Below are positions 11,390-21,840 of a stretch of 64,000 bases of DNA, piece by piece. Made by a program: the position numbers and the translations under genes. The stretch comes from Torymus aiolomorphi (Eukaryota > Arthropoda > Insecta > Hymenoptera > Torymidae). The stretch spans positions 73,930,529 to 73,994,528 of the forward strand of contig CM070873.1 in NCBI GenBank assembly GCA_036365515.1, given 5' to 3'. Numbering within the stretch: the first letter of the stretch is position 1; each line of letters starts with the position of its first letter. The notes under the pieces were generated by a model. It saw only the letters and a list, made by a program, of their open reading frames with translations, made no database searches and was not told where the DNA came from.

Positions 11390-11497
11390 GTACATTATGT
11401 AATAAGGGACTAAAGTCACAGATTATTCGCTACGCTCGCTCGGGCAGTGAACTCACCCGCGGGTATGATCGACTTTAGTTCCGTGTAACATAGAGTA
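11390..11497. mobile_element. Small palindromic MITE inside repeat copy B
   Basis: Terminal inverted repeats GTACATTATGTAATAAGGGA (left) and its imperfect complement (right, ending AGAGTAC) enclose GACTAAAGTC / GACTTTAGT and a GC-rich centre. It is absent from copy A at the equivalent position. Confidence 0.5.
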
Positions 11498-11940
11498 CCT
11501 TATTCCCATCGCCACTGTGGCTACTTCATAGATTTGAAAAGTTATTTTGAATTTGTGTGTTATAATTTAGTTAGTTTTAACACAATTCACCATAAACGTA
11601 AAAAATTAGACTATGTTACTTTATTCCCGCTAATTTACTTTATTCCCGCGTGATGCGGGAATAAAATAAAAGCGGGAATGAGATGCCACTTTTGCCCCGC
11701 TTTTCCGGCTATAAAATGGCCATTATAATAGAGATGGGAATAAAATGCTTTTTATCCGATTTCAATATCTCAATCCTATCATTAAAAGAACGCAAAAATC
11801 AATTGTTCGAAAATTGAAAATTCACAATAAAACAAAAACGAATCTACGAAACATAAAACGGATTTTTGTCCCGCAATCAAAAAACAAAAAATGAGCTGTG
11901 AACAATTGAAATTCGTTCAGTAGAAGTTGAGATGCAGGCG

Positions 11941-11942
<2 letters not shown>

Positions 11943-12004
<62 letters not shown>

Positions 12005-12215
12005 TGCACACACACATGCGCACGCACGCACGCACGCACGCACGCACACACACATACATGCACACACACATGCGCACGCACGCACGCACACACACACACG
12101 CGCACACACGCACACACACACACGCACACACACGCACACGCGCGTACCAACGCACGCACGCGTACATACTCATACCCACATGCACACAGTCAGCCACGCA
12201 CACGCACACACATTC
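11943..12215. repeat. (CA)n microsatellite
   Basis: About 270 bp of CA with CG, CATG and CATA interruptions. The threonine/histidine and cysteine/valine frames across it are artefacts. Confidence 0.97.
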
Positions 12216-12345
12216 ATCCATACAGACATTCTTCAAAAACCATGTATTTTGATTCCTAACACTTCGAAAAACAATTATAACATGTTTTTACAATAACTCA
12301 AAAAATTTACTATCACAAAGCTTCCTCTAGGGGGAAACAAAAAAA

Positions 12346-14080
12346 GGATACATTAAATGACCTTGAGAAATGCATTTATCTCATAATTGAAACCATATCT
12401 ATGTAATTAAAATTTTGTTTCTCTTTATCTTAGTAACAATAAATAAAAATTGTGAAATTGTTATAAAGGTCAAAGTCATGGTCGACGTCAATTCCTATAT
12501 TCGAAGTATGATACTTTTATCGTAATATTTTGCTGAAGAGTTCATTTCTCAAAGATATATTTCATTGAAATTTGCAAAATGGGACCTTACCAAATCTGAG
12601 TATACATTTCCTGTCCACCTTATATTTAAAAAAATGTTTGTGAGACATATTTAAGTTGCTTGTGACAAAAAACTATAAGAAAACATGTAGAGAATTTGAA
12701 AAATTAATGTTAATCAAGCTGTAGACTGAGATAAGAAAATTATGTCCGAGAAATCGGAAGTTTGACCTACATTTTCAAGGTCAAAAAACTTTTTCTATGG
12801 ACCACAGTGTTTTTTCTTTATTAAGGATTACATTACCAGTCAAATTTCGTTTGCCTCATATTTTTAAATATTTTTTATAAAAAGTTAAATGATTTTGACA
12901 CAAATAAAGTGGAAATGCCACACTGTGCGTCGCTGCGAAAGTCAGTAACCTGAGGGATGTTTTTAGTGTAGACAATAGCGGCGTGCAGCGCCGCCCTTAC
13001 CTCCTATTATGAACTCTGGAAAAAGAGACTGTAGGTCCCCAAAAGTACTGTTTCATAAACACACACACGCACACGCATACGCACACATGCACACGCACGC
13101 ATGCAGGCACGCACACGCAGGCACGCACGCACACACCTAAACGATCTTCAGTATTGTACATTTTTTATGCAGCATACATGTATGATATGCAAAATAAAAA
13201 TAAATGAATAACAAAAATAAACAATAACAAAATACACAAATGGCAATGAATAACTAGAGTATTTTGACATAAGCTGAAATGAAACTATGCCTTTTTTCTG
13301 ATAAAATCAATTTGTATGCAGAGAATAACCTTTTCACATTATAGGATGTGATGGGAGCATATTTATATTTACTTCATAAAGAAGACAGAGCGTGCGTGTG
13401 TGCGAGAATATGTGAAAGGAAGGGAAGCTAAATACTTGATCAACACTCTTCTTGGTACAAGGTATGCGATCGTAAGTATGTGTGCGTGGATATATCGATG
13501 ACGATGTTGTTTGAGATCATTATTCTACAATCTTTTTGAATTAAGTGTGAGCTGACTTTTGACTGTGTTACTGATGATTCGTTAGCACGCCTTTTGGTGC
13601 AGAGCGCGTGTTTTTTTCATTATTCGATGCGACGACTGAGCAGAGAAAACCTTGTTTTCACAGCGTGCTATTGCTTGCCCGAACCTTTCTGTTTTCTAGA
13701 AGAGTGAGCGGTATGGTCGTTGCTGCGAGACAATATGGTTGCCTTCCGTACGCTGTACATACGATGACTAGGATTTGCTTGTGTTATCTTGATTGATCGC
13801 TTTTCGTGTACTGTCATCCTGGCAGGATCGACATTTTGCTGCGGATTGACCGTAGTATGTATCTAAATGTTAGTAAGTCGCCAAATCTCAGCGGACCGTG
13901 CAGTTAAGTATAGGCAGGATGGCAGATTCATAAGAACGAATATATACTACATTCCTTTATTTCTCAAATTCTAATTGAACACATCACTGTACAATACAGC
14001 AATTACTAAATCATGCTACGGCATTGTTCTACATGCACGGGATGAGCCATGCACTCGCACATATCATACATATATATATA
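12346..14080. other. Intergenic stretch, no gene seen
   Basis: No recognisable gene. A CA-rich tract lies at about 13058-13135. A 62-codon frame at 13608-13796 has no recognisable domain and no supporting context. Confidence 0.45.
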
Positions 14081-14583
14081 TAAGGGATATTTCAGGTGAA
14101 GTCAGCAGCTCAAAATTTTAAAATCGCTGAAAATTGGTTTAATTGTAGTTTTCCATGAAAAAATAATGTTCCTAGAGTTTGAGACCAAAATGTTAAAAAA
14201 TAAGCCAGTTATGGAACATTCAACATTCAAATTTTTTCTATTTTTTGGTTATAATTCAACTTTAATCATTTTTTTTACTCAAAAATTTGAAATTTTTTGT
14301 ATAGGACATTGATTGGGAAAAAGTTTGCATTTTATCTCTAGAATGTGCCAGTATATTTTTAGAACCCTTTTCGAAAGCCTCTGATTGGTTGCTTTTTGAT
14401 ATACCTTCATCAAAGAATATTGAGACTGCGGCCAAATTTTTTTCATTCGACAAATTTTTTTTGGATTCTTCTTCGAAAACCCTTCAAAATGCTGTTTTCG
14501 TCAATATTGGCCGAGCAAAGGGAAAAGAGTTACAATTTTTTGAAACATATATATATATATATATATATATACATTTCTCGAAA

Positions 14584-14794
14584 GGGGTTTATAAAGCCCG
14601 TTTTTTTATATATAGGGGTTTATCGAGCCCGATTTTGATTATGCAGCCTGGGCTTCATAATATTTCTAAATATAGGGGTTTATGCGGCCCGATCTAGAGT
14701 CTATAACTCCAGGGTCCATTATTTCTTTAGTCACTTGCCATAGGGAACTCTGGGATGTAGGTACTAATATACAGTCTTGGGCTACATAAACCCC
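14584..14794. repeat. Repeated GGGGTTTAT...GCCC motif
   Basis: GGGGTTTATnnnGCCCG occurs three times in direct orientation (14584, 14615, 14675) and once inverted (GGGCTACATAAACCCC, 14779-14794). TA tracts flank the block (14549-14572 and 14805-14864). Confidence 0.6.
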
Positions 14795-14802
14795 GATAAG
14801 TG

Positions 14803-14868
<66 letters not shown>

Positions 14869-14869
14869 A

Positions 14870-15088
14870 TGTGTTCGTCTACCATCATCGAACATAAGAA
14901 TGAAAGCGTTGCTAAGCGATAAGTTTGTTGTTGTTCTCGACTCGATTTAGTTTTCAGTTTTGATTAATTGACTCGAGAGTTTGTTATCAATAAGATTTCA
15001 AATCGTGTTTATGATCTTGAATAAAGTTATGTTATTCTTTTGCAATGATGATTATTATTGGTTATTGTATGTGTGTGTGAATGTAACA
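14870..15088 (+). repeat. Gypsy 5' LTR
   Basis: Begins TGTGTTCGTC and ends GAATGTAACA. It aligns with 20317-20535 almost throughout. AATAAA at 15020-15025 is the likely poly(A) signal. Confidence 0.95.
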
Positions 15089-15091
15089 TTT

Positions 15092-15109
15092 TGGAGGCTC
15101 GTCCGAAGA
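15092..15109 (+). promoter_or_regulatory. Primer binding site, tRNA-Pro-like
   Basis: TGGAGGCTCGTCCG starts three bases after the 5' LTR and matches 13 of the first 14 positions of the tRNA-Pro 3'-end complement used by many retroelements (TGGGGGCTCGTCCG). Confidence 0.75.
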
Positions 15110-15121
15110 TTGTGAGGAGAA

Positions 15122-16033
15122 ATGGACGGATTTAAAAAGTCGGCGAGAACGACACGTACACAGCCACATGTACCTTTTCAAATAAAGACCAGAGCACAAA
15201 CTGCTGCTGAGGCTGCTACTGCTGCTGCTGAAGTTGCTACTGCTGCGGTCAATATCAACGACACCGATACCATCACTGTTACTGAAAATTTAAATAAACA
15301 TCAAACAGATACACTTAACCCTACAATTTCTGATACAATTCTCGTCGATTTAAGTCCACCTGGTGACTCGCACTCGACGACTGGCGCACGCTCGGTAACT
15401 GATGCGCACGTGATGATGACCTATGCCTCATCGACGGTGGCTGACGTCTCACCGATGATCGGTATACCCCAGCCTACTCTTCTTCGTGAAACGCTATTAG
15501 AACTCAATGAGGCTAGTACTCAAATGGATATTTACCGAGAACGACTTGAAAATTTTGAAGCCGATCGTGAGGCTGAACATCAACGACGTGAACAACTTGA
15601 AGCGAGACTCCAACATCACATCACCGAGGAGAAACACCTCGCGATGGAGTTACGGGTACGCGACGATGAAGTAATCAAGCATCAGCGTACCATCGATGAA
15701 CTGCGGGCAGAGCGACTCTCTCTCCAGGAACAACTTGCTCAGTATCGTCAAAAATTAAACCAGATGAGTACAACCCAACATTCCAATACACAAACAACAG
15801 CAACAACAAACGTGGTTTACACGAGTAACAGAAACACACAGCCAATTAGGTTAGGTAATAATTCATTTAGAAACACAGGATCAGTTGTTGAAAATTTGGT
15901 TACACCAGTCAATTTAGGGTTAGGTTATAACCTAAAACCTGATATTTATGATGGTACAACTCCTCTGTCTGAGTATTTGAACCAGTTCAATTTAATTGCA
16001 AGATCTAACAGTTGGAATGTTGAAAAAAGATGA
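15122..16033 (+). pseudogene. Gypsy gag, N-terminal part
   Basis: Starts at the first ATG after the primer site. An alanine-rich, low-complexity N-terminus is followed by a long charged coiled-coil segment (about residues 130-215, many E/R/Q heptads) and the beginning of the capsid-like region (YDGTTPLSEYLNQFNLIA). It ends at a TGA at 16031. The capsid sequence continues without a gap in the -1 frame from the A6G run at 16023-16029, so this is either one lost or gained base or, less likely, a programmed shift. Confidence 0.8.
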
Positions 16034-16617
16034 TAGCTTTAGCTGCTTCTTTGCGTAATAAGGCAAAAAGCGTTTTGAGTAGCTTTAAGGATACTGAGAC
16101 ATTGGATTTGAAGACCTTGTTAGAAAAATTAGAGGCACGTTTCGGTGAACATTTAGAATCAAGTAGTTACTCTTTATTCCAAAATAGACGGCAAAAGCCG
16201 GGGGAGGATCTTCCTACATTAGCAGCTGATGTAGAGAAGTTAGCAACATTAGCATATCCTGAATGTTCATTAGAGGTACAAGATAAGATAGCTTGTTCTC
16301 AATTTATTATCGGTATTTACAATATAGGAGTTAGGGAAACGCTTCAATTAGAGCGCATAACCTCTCTTAAGGTTGCTTTTGCGCGAGCTTTGGAAGTAAA
16401 AGTTATCAAGGAACAAAATAGGAACTCAATTTCGCAACAGAATATCAAAGGTTCTCCAAACACCCAAAAATTTTCAGAAAAGAGTCAGATTAGTAGTAAA
16501 GACGTTCAGAAACAGGATCAGCCATTCAATCATCAAGAATGGTTGAAAAATCTTGAGTGTTGGGGCTGTCATAAGAAAGGACACACATCCTCTCAATGTC
16601 CAGAACAGGGAAACTAG
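16030..16617 (+). pseudogene. Gypsy gag, capsid C-terminal part and zinc knuckle
   Basis: Continues the capsid domain (MIALAASLRNKAKSVL, then LLEKLEARFGE and SLFQNRRQKPGEDL). It finishes with a CCHC zinc knuckle, CWGCHKKGHTSSQC (residues near 178-191). The ATG overlaps the TGA of the upstream frame, but the domain is split at this point, so translation from this ATG would not give a whole Gag. Confidence 0.82.
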
Positions 16618-17146
16618 GTCATGTCAAACTTTCAAGAGCGAGTTTGACATTTAATAAACAGGCTCCTAATCACGATGCTATTGAACCTGATGGTTCGAGC
16701 ATACGTGTTTGTAGGGTTCTTCGAAATTTAAAGGCTTTCGAGTTTGATGGTAGTGTGGATAAGAAATCATGTATTTTAAAAATAGATTCAGGTTCGGATG
16801 TGACCATTTTAAATTATAAATTTGTTGAGCCACGCTGTCATTGCATTCCCCTTGATGGACCAAATTTGAAATATCCTACTGGTGAAGATGTTCTGTCCGA
16901 ATTGATTTAGGCCAGCATTCCGTTCAAATGATCGTTTTTGTTGCTGATATTACTGACGATTGTATACTTGGGTGTGATTTTTTGAGTAAAACTAGAATTA
17001 CAGAATTAATAAATAAAATTTTCCAAAATACCCCAAGTACAATTGACAGTAATACTGACGAGCAAGGATGTTGTAGGATTATGGAGTGGGCTAAGGAGTT
17101 ACCAGATTTGTTGAAAGATGTCTTCAAAGATATTCCGAGAATTTAG
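16618..17146 (+). pseudogene. Gypsy protease
   Basis: CILKIDSGSDVTIL carries the catalytic DSG triad (about 16771-16812). The C-terminal motif DCILGCDFL is in another frame (about 16960-16986) after a shift near 16895. A TAG at 16908 and a further frame change near 17140 separate it from the polymerase. Confidence 0.75.
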
Positions 17147-17900
17147 ATTCGTCACAGAAACAGAAATTTGCCCAGCTTTTAGTTAATTTCCAGGATATTT
17201 TCGAAGATGATGATGTTTCAGGCTAGTGTAATCTTGTTGAACACAAAATTGAACTTAGTGATCCTCGTCCTATCAAACAACCGGTTCGTCCTCTTCCTTT
17301 TCATTTACAAACAGAGTTTAATCAGATGATTAATGACATGCAAAAACAAGGGGTTATCAAAGAATTTTCTAGTTCTTGGTGTTCTTCAGTAGTATTGAAA
17401 AAGAAAAAAGATGGCACTTGGAGATTTTGCGTAGATTTCCGAAAATTAAATGACAGGACGATTAAAGAGTCATATCCATTACCTAGGAGTGACCAAACTC
17501 TAGATAAATTAGCTGGTAAGTCTTGGTTCTCGACTTTATATCTTAAAAGCAGGTATTGGCAGGTTAAGGTTCGCCCTGAAGATAGAAAAAAGACAGCTTT
17601 TTCAATTGGTAATGGTTTATGGCAGTTCATCATTATGGCTTTTGGATTATGCAATGCTCCAGCTACTTTAGAACGATTGATGGAGAAAATACTTCGGGAT
17701 CTTTTAAATGATATATGTTTAATTTATCTAGATGATGTTATGGTTATGGCTAAATCGTTCGATGAGATGCTGGATAATTTGCGTACGATTTTTGTAAGAA
17801 TTCGAAATGCCAATTTGAAACTGAATAAAAAGAAATGTACTTTCTCTCAACGCGAGGTTGAGTAGTTAGGACACATTGTCTCAGAAAAGGGCAAAAGACG
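17147..17900 (+). pseudogene. Gypsy reverse transcriptase
   Basis: HKIELSDPRPIKQP and DGTWRFCVDFRKLN are typical of the gypsy polymerase, as is GLCNAPATLERLM. The YLDD box is intact (about 17728-17739). The first catalytic Asp is lost: the motif reads FSTLYLKSRYWQ, where FSTLDLKSGYWQ is usual. TAG codons at 17224 and 17863 flank the domain. The enzyme would be inactive even without the stops. Confidence 0.88.
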
Positions 17901-18605
17901 GATCCTAGAAAAATAGAGGCTATAATTAATTGGCCAATTCCTTCATGTAAAAAACAGGTAAAAAGTTTCACAGGTTTCTGTTCTTACTATAGACGCTTCA
18001 TTAAGGGATTTTCTTCTGAAAAGAAAAAGATTAACTGAAAAGAAAACTAAATTCGATTGGACAGATGACTGTCAGAAATCATTTTTTAATTTAAAACAGG
18101 CTCTGTCAACTCCGCCCATTCTAGCTTTCCCTTGTACAGATCTACCTTTCATTTTAGATACAGATGCTTCTGATCATGGAATAGGTGCAGTTTTGTCCCA
18201 GATTCAAGAAGGAATAGAAAGAGTTATTGCTTATTACAGCCATGTTCTGCCTAAAGCTGAGACAAATTACTATGTTACTCGCTGTGAATTATTAGCAGTA
18301 GTAGATTCAGTCCAAATTTTCATTATTATTTATGTGGAAGACCTTTCTTTATTCGTACTGATCATTCTGCCTTGACATGGCTTCTTTCTTTCAAGAACTT
18401 AGATGGTCAATTAGCCAGATGGATAGGAAAATTAGATCAGTATGACTTTAAGATTCTACATCGGAAAGGTATTTCTCATAGCAATGCAGATGGTCTCTCT
18501 AGACGTCCTTATGATAATTCTTCTTGTAGATATTGCTTTAATATTGAATCAAAATATGAAGTTGGTAAATCAGTAAGACGTATTATTTTTGAAGAAATAT
18601 TCTAA
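17901..18605 (+). pseudogene. Gypsy RNase H region
   Basis: Scattered over several frames. FILDTDASDHGIGAVLSQ (about 18150-18203) carries the first RNase H Asp and CELLAVV follows. After a shift near 18360, HSNADGLSRRP (about 18478-18510) marks the end of the domain. Multiple frame breaks make it non-functional. Confidence 0.8.
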
Positions 18606-18716
18606 TCAGTTTGGCGAAATCGTCAACATCAGGATGATGACATTCGGACTATTTTAGGCAGTAAAAAAGAGGGTGTTAAATTATCGTGGCAGAATATTTC
18701 TTCTGGAGATGAATAT

Positions 18717-19896
18717 ATGAAAGTGTATTTATTTCAATATGACTCATTAGTTGTTCTCGATGATATCTTATACAGGGAATGGATTTTTTCTAACTTCAAA
18801 ACAAAAGTTCTTCAATTAGTTATCCCTAGAAATTATGTCGACACTGTTTTAGAAGAAGCCCATGATTCTCCTTCCGGTGGTCATTTTGGTGTTAATAAAA
18901 CATTACAGAAAATTCGCAAACGATTTTATTGGGCTTCTTGTAAAAAAGATGTTGAAAATTGGTGTAGATCTTGTTTAGTTTGTGTTGCAAAGAAAGGTCC
19001 ATCAGATAAAGGCCACAATCAGATGAGAATGTATAATGTAGGATTACCTTTTGCAAGAGTGCAAATGGATATTTTAGGACCTTTTCCGATTTCTTCTTTA
19101 GGAAATAAGTATTTCTTAGTGGTAACGGATTGCTTTGCTAAATGGGTAGAAGCTTTTCCTCTCTCTAATATGAGAACAAAGAACAAAGGCTGAAGTATTT
19201 GTTCGTGAAATCGTGTGTAGATATGGAGTTCCTCTTGAAGTTCACAGATCAGGCTCGTAACTTTGACTCTAAACTAATTATAGAACTATTTCAATTGTTA
19301 GGAATTCGGAAGACTAGGGCAACACCATTACATCCTCAATCAAATGGTCAGGTAGAAAGACAAAACAGAACAATACCGTAATACTTATCCAAATACGTAA
19401 CAGACAACCAAAAAGTTGAGATCGTTGGATTTTCTTGTATCTTTTAGCTTACAGATCCTCGGTACACGCAACAACTGGGGTCACACCAGCGGAGATGTAC
19501 ACTGGTACAGACTTGAGATTTCCTCTGGATTTGATACGCGGATGTCCTCCTAAAGAAGAAGATTATTCTAACTATGGCACCTACGTCCAGAAACTAAAAA
19601 CCAACATCAATAAAATTCACCAGTCAGCACGAAAAAACATTTTCCTCTCCTCCAAACGTACCAAAACAACCTATGATAGAACATCCAGACATGTCAACTT
19701 TCAAGAACAACAGAAAGTATGGTTATATAATCTTCGCCGAGTCAAAGGGAGGACTTCGAATCTCCAAAGTAATTGGGAAGGACCTTATAATATTATCAAG
19801 AAGATCAATGACGCTGTTTTCTGCATCCGGAAGACACCAAAACACAAAAAGAAGATCATTCATATTGATCGATTGGCGACCTACCACGATAGGTAA
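18717..19896 (+). pseudogene. Gypsy integrase
   Basis: The HHCC module (EAHDSPSGGHFGVNKT ... CRSCLVC) is followed by QMDILGPFP with the first catalytic Asp, VVTDCFAKWVEAFP, and, after a break near 19193, FTDQARNF with the second Asp and SNGQVERQNRT with the catalytic Glu. The C-terminal part (YRSSVHATTGVTPAEM onward to 19896) is open but separated by a stop at 19379. Confidence 0.85.
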
Positions 19897-20082
19897 TTTC
19901 TTCTGCTCTACTCACGGTTATTTTGAGCCGTGGTTTTTCCCGTAAGACACAGGGCAAATGCCAGAGCAGGGACAGAGGTGAGATACCACGGCATACCAAC
20001 TCCCCACTTATGTCCAAGAATTACCAACAAGACTTTACCCACCGATGATGACATGATGATACCCAAAAATAACAGTTCTACA

Positions 20083-20135
20083 TTTTAAGAGACGGGTCCT
20101 CTGACTGGATGAGTCAAAGATCAACCCGCTTAAAA
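20083..20135 (+). ncRNA. Gypsy 3' UTR hairpin 1
   Basis: Lower stem TTTTAAG (20083-20089) / CTTAAAA (20129-20135), AGA bulge, middle stem CGGGT (20093-20097) / ACCCG (20124-20128), apical stem TGACT / AGTCA closing GGATG, and an unpaired segment containing GATCA. It shares its architecture with 20201-20249 but differs by compensatory changes. Confidence 0.65.
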
Positions 20136-20200
20136 GTAGACGATTTGAAAACGATTTCACGATGATTTCAAGATATTTGCAAGAATTCAAGATGGACCAA

Positions 20201-20249
20201 TTCAAGAGACGGGCCCTTTGCCCGTGTGCGAATGATCAGCCCGCTTGAA
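20201..20249 (+). ncRNA. Gypsy 3' UTR hairpin 2
   Basis: Lower stem TTCAAG (20201-20206) / CTTGAA (20244-20249), AGA bulge, middle stem CGGGC (20210-20214) / GCCCG (20239-20243), apical stem TTTGC / GCGAA, and GATCA again unpaired. The paired bases change together relative to hairpin 1, while AGA and GATCA are unchanged. Confidence 0.65.
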
Positions 20250-20299
20250 GAAGACGCCTTCTCTTTCATTTGATCTTAAGATTGTCGAGACGATAATCT

Positions 20300-20312
20300 G
20301 AAAGAAGGGGGA
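20300..20312 (+). promoter_or_regulatory. Polypurine tract
   Basis: GAAAGAAGGGGGAA lies immediately upstream of the 3' LTR, in the position where plus-strand synthesis of LTR elements is primed. Confidence 0.8.
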
Positions 20313-20316
20313 ATAA

Positions 20317-20535
20317 TGTTGTCTTCGTCTACCATCATCGAACATAAGAAGCGTTGCTAAGCGATACGTTTGTTGTTGTTCTCAACTCGATTTAGTTTTC
20401 AGTTTTGATTAATTGACTCGAGAGTTTGTTATCAATAAGATTTCAAATCGTGTTTATGATCTTGAATAAAGTTATATGTTATTCTTTTGTAATGCTGATT
20501 ATTATTGGTTATTGTATGTGTGTGTGAATGTAACA
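20317..20535 (+). repeat. Gypsy 3' LTR
   Basis: Begins TGTTGTCTTCG and ends GAATGTAACA; AATAAA at 20465-20470. Differences from the 5' LTR are a few substitutions and three short indels, which implies old but not ancient insertion. Confidence 0.95.
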
Positions 20536-20546
20536 ATATATATATA

Positions 20547-20573
20547 CTAGGGGGGCTTCGCCCCCTGCTAGAG
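20547..20573 (-). mobile_element. Helitron 3' terminus on the minus strand
   Basis: Read on the minus strand: hairpin GGGGGC-GAA-GCCCCC followed directly by CTAG and then T. This is the same arrangement as at 45193-45211. Helitrons end in a hairpin plus CTRR and insert between A and T; here the target is a TA tract next to the gypsy LTR. The body should extend to the right, but the helicase fragment found there is on the opposite strand. Confidence 0.7.
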
Positions 20574-20729
20574 AGAAATTTTATAATAATGAAGTATGAA
20601 TCAAATTTTGACAATATGAAATTTTGATGGGTAAAATATCGGACTTAAGGCGAATCAAAGGTAAAGGATATACTATTTATGTTCTTTATAATTGCTTCAG
20701 AGCAATTACATATCGTTATATTAATTGAA

Positions 20730-21739
20730 TAAATAGTGTAGAAAATTGATCATATTAGGAGGTGATTTTCGGCAAATTCTTCCAGTTATGAAATGTGGTC
20801 ACAAAAATAGTGTAATTGAAGAAACAATTAAATTTTCTGCGTTATGGTCTCTTTTTAAAGTTTTAAAATTAAATCAAAATATTCGTTCAGAAAATAAAGA
20901 ATTTGCTTCACTATTGTTAGAATTGGGTGAAGGAAAAATTAATCCATTTATTATTCCAAATAAATGGAAAACGAATAATATTTGTAAAGAAATTTATAGT
21001 AACATTAATATTTATTATTTTTATGTATGCTACTCTGCACCATGGGTTTATCCACCCATATATTTTGTTAAATAAATAAATAAATAAATTAAAACTTCAA
21101 TAGATCGTGTAATCTTAACCGCTCATAATAAAGATACTAAAATTATTAATAATAAAGTTTTAGAATTATTTAATAAAAAAGTACATACGTATTATAGTTT
21201 AGATTATGCAACTCATAAAGGAGTTGATCAAACAGACAAAAATATTCATTTAAATTATCCAATTGAAATGCTTAACAATATTAGAGAAGGTCTTCCACCT
21301 CATGAATTAAAATTGAAAGTAAATGCTATTGTTATGTTAATTAGAAATATAAGTATTGTACAAGGAATGTGTAATGAATGGTACACGTCTAAGAATAACT
21401 GTATTATATGGTCATAATGTTAAGGCAGAAATAATTACAGGCGAAAGAATTGGTGAAGAGGTTTTTATTCCACGAATAACATTAAATATTGCAGATTCAT
21501 CTTCATTTCCTTTTATTCTTTACCGTAAACAATTTCCAATTGTATTAGCTTTTGCCATGACAATAAATAAATCTCAAGGACAGAGTTTCGATTCTATTGG
21601 AATTTTCATTAGACGACCACTATTTTCACCTGGTCAGTTATATGTTACTTTATCCCGATGTAAAAATCCTAACAATATATTTATTGAAAATTGTTCAGAA
21701 AATGCTTTAATAATAGATAACATTGTATGGAAATAAATT
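20730..21739 (+). pseudogene. Helitron Pif1-type helicase fragment
   Basis: The first part contains LGGDFRQILPV and IKFSALWSLFKVLKLNQNIR, helicase motifs shared with the copy at 42879-43664. A short insertion ending in (AAAT)n at about 21018-21090 and a 4-bp insertion near 21373 break the frame. The C-terminal part (about 21370-21739) has FAMTINKSQGQSFD and GQLYVTLSRCKNPNN, corresponding to superfamily 1 motifs V and VI. The Walker A and B segments and the Rep nuclease are absent. Confidence 0.85.
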
Positions 21740-21808
21740 TTTGAAATTTAATCTATAATTTACACTATAAGATTTGATGAGTGAAAATTTATGTCGTATT
21801 TGTATATG

Positions 21809-21840
21809 ATCAAGGAGCGCGGGAGCGCTCCGAAGGCAAG
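21809..21840. repeat. GC-rich hairpin motif, copy 1
   Basis: ATCAA then GGAGCGC-GGGA-GCGCTCC (21814-21831), then GAAGGCAAG. The same block recurs at 40879, 48472, 53476 and, inverted, at about 55510-55545. GAAGCCTAAAGGAGCG follows about 20 bases later in most copies. Confidence 0.7.

Larger units (their letters stand above)
11100..12345 (+). repeat. Hairpin-ended repeat with CA core, copy B
   Basis: Second large copy of the repeat at 255-1003. It shares the opening block (GATTAAGTCAATTTTACTC), the pre-microsatellite block, the CA tract, the CATGTATTTTGATTCCTAAC block and the terminal hairpin (12322-12339). Relative to copy A it has about 370 bp of extra sequence near 11380-11750, including a small palindromic MITE. 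Confidence 0.65.
14870..20535 (+). mobile_element. Ty3/gypsy LTR retrotransposon, complete structure, decayed coding
   Basis: Two 219-bp LTRs, a tRNA-Pro-like primer site, gag, protease, reverse transcriptase, RNase H, integrase, a structured 3' untranslated region, a polypurine tract and the second LTR are all present in order. The LTRs differ at about five positions and three small indels. The internal frame is broken many times: a gag frameshift at 16025-16032, frame changes near 16895 and 17140, TAG at 17224 and 17863, and further breaks through RNase H and integrase. It inserted in TA-rich DNA, so a target duplication cannot be defined. Confidence 0.95.

Noticed and set aside
11877..12259. 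Threonine/histidine and cysteine/valine open frames on both strands
   Set aside because: Products of the CA microsatellite at 11943-12215.
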